DNA from: CAZBRS01 sp964494475
GTDB lineage: Bacteria; Myxococcota_A; UBA9042; CAZBRS01
Length of the DNA stretch: 9,047 nt
Assembly: GCA_964494475.1 (NCBI GenBank)
Contig: CAZBRS010000112.1
Location: forward strand, 1 to 9,047
Reading direction: 5' to 3'
The translations under genes were made by a program, and so were the position numbers. Shown one piece after another: positions 5,867 through 9,047 of this stretch (within the stretch, counting starts at the first letter, position 1; every line of letters begins with the position of its first letter). The notes beneath the pieces are model-generated. The model worked only from the letters and a program-made list of their open reading frames with translations, was not told the origin of the DNA and searched no databases.

Positions 5867-5887
5867 CCCCCCGCCCTCCCCTCTCCC

Positions 5888-6670
5888 ATGCGCGCCGCCG
5901 CTCTCCAGTTTCGCCCCATCCTCGGCGACGTGCCGGGCAACCTGTCTACCATCGAGCGGCTCGTCGACGGGATCGACGCCGAGCTGATCGTGCTGCCCGA
6001 GCTCTGCCTGTCGGGCTACGAGCTGCCCGACCAACAGGAGGTGGCCCGCTGCGCCCAGGCGGCGATGCCCTCCGGCGACGAGGTGTTCGCCCGGCTGACG
6101 GCGCTGGCCATGCGGCGGCGAGTCGTGCTCGTGGGGGGCTTCGCCGAACGCGCCGACGGGCGCGTGTACAACGCGGCCTTCGTCCTCGGGCCCTCGGGCC
6201 CCGTGGGCGTCTACCGCAAGGTCCACCTCTTCGGCGACGAGCTTCGGCTCTTCGAGCCGGGCGACCTGGGCTTCCCGGTGTTCGACCTCGGGGGCTGGTG
6301 CCTGGGCGTGATGATCTGCTTCGACTGGATGTTCCCCGAGGCCGCGCGCTCCCTGGCGCTGGCAGGCGCCGACGTGATCGCCCACCCCTCCAACCTGGTG
6401 CTCCCCTGGTGCCAGGAGGCGGTGCGCACCCGCGCGCTCGAGAACGGCGTGTACGTGATCACGGCCAACCGGGTGGGCACCGATCGCGCGCTCACCTTCA
6501 CCGGGGCCAGCCAGATCGTCGACCCGCGGGGCCACCTGGAGGGGCGGGCCCCGGCCGTCGGCGACGCCGTAGTGCTCGCAGAGCTTGACCTCGCGCTCGC
6601 GCGTGATAAATGGGTGACGCCGACGAACCATCGGCTGGCCGATCGCCGCCCCGATCAGTACCGACGGTGA
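5888..6670 (+). CDS. Carbon-nitrogen hydrolase, nitrilase superfamily
   Basis: A 260-aa amidase-type hydrolase. The catalytic Glu-Lys-Cys triad is complete: Glu38 in LPELCLSGY, Lys111 in YRKVHLF, and Cys144 in MICFDWMFPE; Glu118 is a likely second active-site Glu. The core HPSNLVLPW (166-174), the NRVGTD turn (194-199) and the C-terminal RRPDQY are typical of the superfamily. Members cleave amide or carbamoyl groups (omega-amidase, N-carbamoylputrescine amidase, beta-ureidopropionase and others); the substrate cannot be read from these motifs, and the protein is somewhat short. It begins 21 nt after etfA, and the spacer has a single purine, so there is no Shine-Dalgarno; translation may depend on coupling to etfA or another initiation mode. 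The stop is complete, 12 bp before the assembly gap. Sharing a transcript with etfBA is likely from spacing, not proven. Confidence 0.9.
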   Translation: MRAAALQFRPILGDVPGNLSTIERLVDGIDAELIVLPELCLSGYELPDQQEVARCAQAAMPSGDEVFARLTALAMRRRVVLVGGFAERADGRVYNAAFVLGPSGPVGVYRKVHLFGDELRLFEPGDLGFPVFDLGGWCLGVMICFDWMFPEAARSLALAGADVIAHPSNLVLPWCQEAVRTRALENGVYVITANRVGTDRALTFTGASQIVDPRGHLEGRAPAVGDAVVLAELDLALARDKWVTPTNHRLADRRPDQYRR

Positions 6671-6682
6671 CGCCCGCCCGTT

Positions 6683-6782
6683 NNNNNNNNNNNNNNNNNN
6701 NNNNNNNNNNNNNNNNNNNNNNNNNNNNNNNNNNNNNNNNNNNNNNNNNNNNNNNNNNNNNNNNNNNNNNNNNNNNNNNNNN
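6683..6782. other. Assembly gap of exactly 100 Ns
   Basis: A run of exactly 100 N is a common placeholder for a gap of unknown length between contigs. The true distance, and any genes in it, are unknown. It removes the start of the next gene. By comparison with the length of E. coli PreT plus PreA, roughly 70-90 residues are missing, so the real gap is probably at least about 200 bp and could be much longer. The adjacency of the genes on the two sides is therefore an assembly inference. Confidence 0.97.
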
Positions 6783-9047
6783 TGCGCGTGCACGCGCGCG
6801 AAGATCGATACGCCCATCCGCATCGGCGAGCTGCAACGCTTCGTGTCGGACCAGGCGCGCGAGCACGGCTGGCTGTTGCCGACGCCCGACACGAAACGCC
6901 CCGAGCGCGTGGCGGTGGTGGGCGGCGGTCCCGCGGGCCTCTCGTGCGCCGGCGAGCTGGCCCGGCTGGGCTACCGCGTCGACCTCTTCGAACAGGCCGA
7001 CCAGGCGGGCGGGACCATCCGCTACGGCGTGCCGTCGTTCCGGCTGCCACCCGAGGTGGTCGACTTCGAGGTGCGCACGGTCACGGCCCTCGGTGTTGCG
7101 GTGAAGCGGGGCACCGACGTGTCGCTCGACGGGCTCTTCGCCGACGGCTACGCGGCGGTCTTCCTCGGGCTCGGCCTGCAGAAGGATCGCCCCCTGGGCA
7201 TCCCGGGGGAGGAGCTGCCGGGGGTCTGGCACAGCAGGGCCTTCCTCAGGGCCGCGCGCGCGGGCACCCTCCCCGACCTGGGCGACCACGTGGTGGTGGT
7301 GGGCGGCGGCGACACGGCCATCGACTGCGCCACGGTGGCGCGCCGGGTCGCCTCGGGCAACGTGACCGTCGCCTACCGGCGCGGCGACCGCGAGATGCCG
7401 GCCCAACTGGCCGAGATCCTGATGGCCCGCGAGGAGGGCGTCGAGTTCCGCACGTTCCACGCACCCGTGCGCGTCGAAGGTACGGGCCACGTCGAGCAAC
7501 TCTGGCTGCAGCCCGCCGTGATGCCGGCCGCGCGCGGCCAGGGGCGCCCGTCGCCCCAGCCCATCGCCGGGGCGGCCTACCCCATCCCCGCCACCACGGT
7601 GATCGCGGCCGTTGGCACCGAGATCGACGGCGCGAAGCTCGCGGCGTGGGGCCTGGCCGAGGAGAACGGCCGCGTCAAGGCCGACGCGTGGCTCGAGGCG
7701 TCGCGCCCCGGCGTGTTCGTGGGCGGCGACCTGTCGGCCACGAAGTACACCGTGGTGCACGCCATCGCCCAGGGGCGCCTGGCCGCCGCGGGCATTCACC
7801 GCAAGCTCACGGGCGAGACGATCGACGTGCACCGCCGCTACACCTACCGCCTGCCGAAGGGCGTCGATCTCCGCACCACCTTCTGCGGCGTCACGTTCGA
7901 GAACCCCTTCGTGCTGGCTGCCGCGCCACCGAGCGACGACCTCGACATGGTGCGCGACGCCTTCCGGGCCGGATGGGCCGGCGCAGTGCTGAAGACCACC
8001 AGCGTCGAGGGGACGCCGGTGCCCCTGAAGTACCCCATGATGGACAGCGCCGAGATCGGTGGGCAGCGCGTGCAGGCGCTCACGAACATCGACCTCATCT
8101 CCGAGCACCACGTCGACGAGATCGAGCGCCGGGTGCGGGCCCTGAAGGCCGAGTTCCCGGGCAAGGTGGTGATCGCGTCGATCATGGGCTCGACGAAGGA
8201 CGAGTGGCAGTCCCTGGTGCGACGTCTCGAGGACGCCGGCGCCGACATGATCGAGTGCAGCTTCTCGTGCCCGCAGGGCACCCTCGGCTCGAAGCCCGGC
8301 TTCATGCTGGGGCAGGACCCCGAGCTCGTGCGCACGGTCGCCGGCTGGATCAAGCAGGCGGCGCGTCGCATCCCCGTGGTCATCAAGCTCACGCCCCAGG
8401 TGGCCGACCTCGTCGAGATCGCCCTGGCGGTCAAAGCCGCGGGCGCCGACGGAATCTGCGCGTCGAACACCATCCCCAGCCTGATCGGCTTCGATGTCGA
8501 CTCGTGGAGGCCGCGCCCCACCGTGGGGGGGCGGACGAGCTACGGCGGCCTGTCGGGCCCGGCCATCCGGCCCATCTCGCTCCGGAACATCGCCGAGATC
8601 ACACGGAACACCGACGTGCCCGTCACGGGCACCGGTGGCCCCGTCACGTGGCGCGACGCGGTCGAGTTCCTGCTGGTCGGAGTTCGCAACGTGCAGTTCT
8701 GCACGGCCGTGATGCAGTACGGCTACGGCATCATCGACGACCTGCGCGACGGGCTCGGACGCTACCTGGCCGAGAAGGGCCTGTCGTCGGTCGACGAGCT
8801 CATCGGCCAGGGCCTGCCGGGCCTCGCGACCCACGACGAGATCACGTACGCGAAGCCCGTCAAGTCCCACATCGACGCCGACCTCTGCGTGGGCTGCCTG
8901 CGCTGCGTGGTGGCCTGCCGCGACGGCGGGCACCGGGCCATCACGGCCGACGGCGAGCGCACGCCCCGGGTCGACGAAGACCGCTGCGTGGGCTGCAACT
9001 TCTGCAGTCTGGTGTGCCCGATCACGGGGTGCATTCGAATCTATTAG
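6783..9047 (+). CDS. Fused PreT-PreA-like dihydropyrimidine dehydrogenase-type oxidoreductase (5' end lost in gap)
   Basis: The frame is open from the gap to TAG at 9045-9047 (754 visible residues). It begins inside the N-terminal Fe-S domain (CACTRAKIDTPIRIGELQRF), so GTG at 6843 is not the true start. The order follows: FAD site VVGGGPAGL (about 6915-6941), RLPPEVVDFE, NAD(P)H site VVGGGDTAIDCA (about 7297-7332), and a second FAD motif VGGDLSATKYT. An FMN-type dihydroorotate-dehydrogenase-like barrel runs from about 7857 to 8790, then two [4Fe-4S] motifs at 8886-8918 and 8982-9014. This is the architecture of eukaryotic DPD; in E. coli the halves are separate (PreT, PreA). The active-site Cys is kept (8268-8270, in FSCPQG), as are Asn in LTNIDL and Asn-Thr in SNTIPS, but the Asn of the usual ELNLSC is Ser (8259-8261). 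Reduction of uracil/thymine is the best guess; another cyclic substrate is possible. Confidence 0.82.
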   Translation, partial: CACTRAKIDTPIRIGELQRFVSDQAREHGWLLPTPDTKRPERVAVVGGGPAGLSCAGELARLGYRVDLFEQADQAGGTIRYGVPSFRLPPEVVDFEVRTVTALGVAVKRGTDVSLDGLFADGYAAVFLGLGLQKDRPLGIPGEELPGVWHSRAFLRAARAGTLPDLGDHVVVVGGGDTAIDCATVARRVASGNVTVAYRRGDREMPAQLAEILMAREEGVEFRTFHAPVRVEGTGHVEQLWLQPAVMPAARGQGRPSPQPIAGAAYPIPATTVIAAVGTEIDGAKLAAWGLAEENGRVKADAWLEASRPGVFVGGDLSATKYTVVHAIAQGRLAAAGIHRKLTGETIDVHRRYTYRLPKGVDLRTTFCGVTFENPFVLAAAPPSDDLDMVRDAFRAGWAGAVLKTTSVEGTPVPLKYPMMDSAEIGGQRVQALTNIDLISEHHVDEIERRVRALKAEFPGKVVIASIMGSTKDEWQSLVRRLEDAGADMIECSFSCPQGTLGSKPGFMLGQDPELVRTVAGWIKQAARRIPVVIKLTPQVADLVEIALAVKAAGADGICASNTIPSLIGFDVDSWRPRPTVGGRTSYGGLSGPAIRPISLRNIAEITRNTDVPVTGTGGPVTWRDAVEFLLVGVRNVQFCTAVMQYGYGIIDDLRDGLGRYLAEKGLSSVDELIGQGLPGLATHDEITYAKPVKSHIDADLCVGCLRCVVACRDGGHRAITADGERTPRVDEDRCVGCNFCSLVCPITGCIRIY

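Noticed and set aside
5314..6588. 424-codon plus-strand frame overlapping etfA and the hydrolase
   Set aside because: Arg/Gly/Pro-rich out-of-frame reading of two well-supported genes.
4892..6892. Long minus-strand open frame opposite etfA and the hydrolase
   Set aside because: It reads through the N gap and is a His/Gly/Asp-rich antisense shadow; etfA and the hydrolase on the plus strand have all family motifs.
6498..8933. 811-codon minus-strand open frame
   Set aside because: Antisense of the fused reductase, crossing the gap, with no recognisable domain.
6843..9047. GTG at 6843 as the true start of the fused reductase
   Set aside because: The frame is open upstream to the gap and encodes conserved residues of the N-terminal Fe-S domain (CACTRAKIDTPIRIGELQ), so the gene starts in the gap or before it.
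1..9047. CRISPR array, tRNA, rRNA, insertion sequence, prophage or defence genes
   Set aside because: No regularly spaced repeats, clover-leaf-like sequences, transposase motifs or phage proteins were seen on either strand.

Overview
The window is GC-rich DNA (well over 60% G+C by eye, third codon positions almost always G or C). It looks like a Myxococcota or other former deltaproteobacterial genome, probably a draft or metagenome assembly, because it holds a run of exactly 100 Ns at 6683-6782. The taxonomic guess rests on a Cys-rich lipoprotein with an Asp/Ala/Pro-rich linker and on an EtfAB locus paired with a membrane Fe-S oxidoreductase. It is inference, not proof.

Layout. (1) 1-892, minus strand: 5' part of a Cys-rich lipoprotein with a von Willebrand factor A domain, cut by the window edge. 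(2) 893-1213: 321 bp without a convincing gene, but with a perfect 12-bp inverted repeat, two small hairpins, and a short coding-like stretch resembling a Kelch motif. (3) 1214-3976, minus strand: trmB (tRNA m7G46 methyltransferase), whose stop codon abuts the start of a 681-aa membrane Fe-S protein of the EtfAB:menaquinone oxidoreductase (EMO) type. (4) 3977-4146: divergent promoter region. (5) 4147-6670, plus strand: etfB, etfA and a nitrilase-superfamily hydrolase, closely packed. (6) 6683-6782: assembly gap. (7) 6783-9047, plus strand: 5'-truncated fused dihydropyrimidine dehydrogenase-like protein (PreT-like plus PreA-like in one chain), ending exactly at the window end.

How the genes may work together. 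EtfB and EtfA form a heterodimeric FAD/AMP flavoprotein that collects electrons from acyl-CoA and related dehydrogenases. The divergently encoded EMO-type protein is the likely membrane acceptor that passes them to the quinone pool, so 1214-5866 reads as one electron-transfer module. The hydrolase and the dehydropyrimidine-reductase-like protein could be two steps of reductive pyrimidine catabolism (first and third enzymes), but the gap lies between them and the substrates are not established. I see no CRISPR array, tRNA, rRNA, insertion sequence or phage gene. No clearly new multi-gene system is visible; the most unusual points are the Ser replacing a substrate-binding Asn in the fused reductase, the EMO/EtfAB pairing, and the repeat structures in 893-1213.
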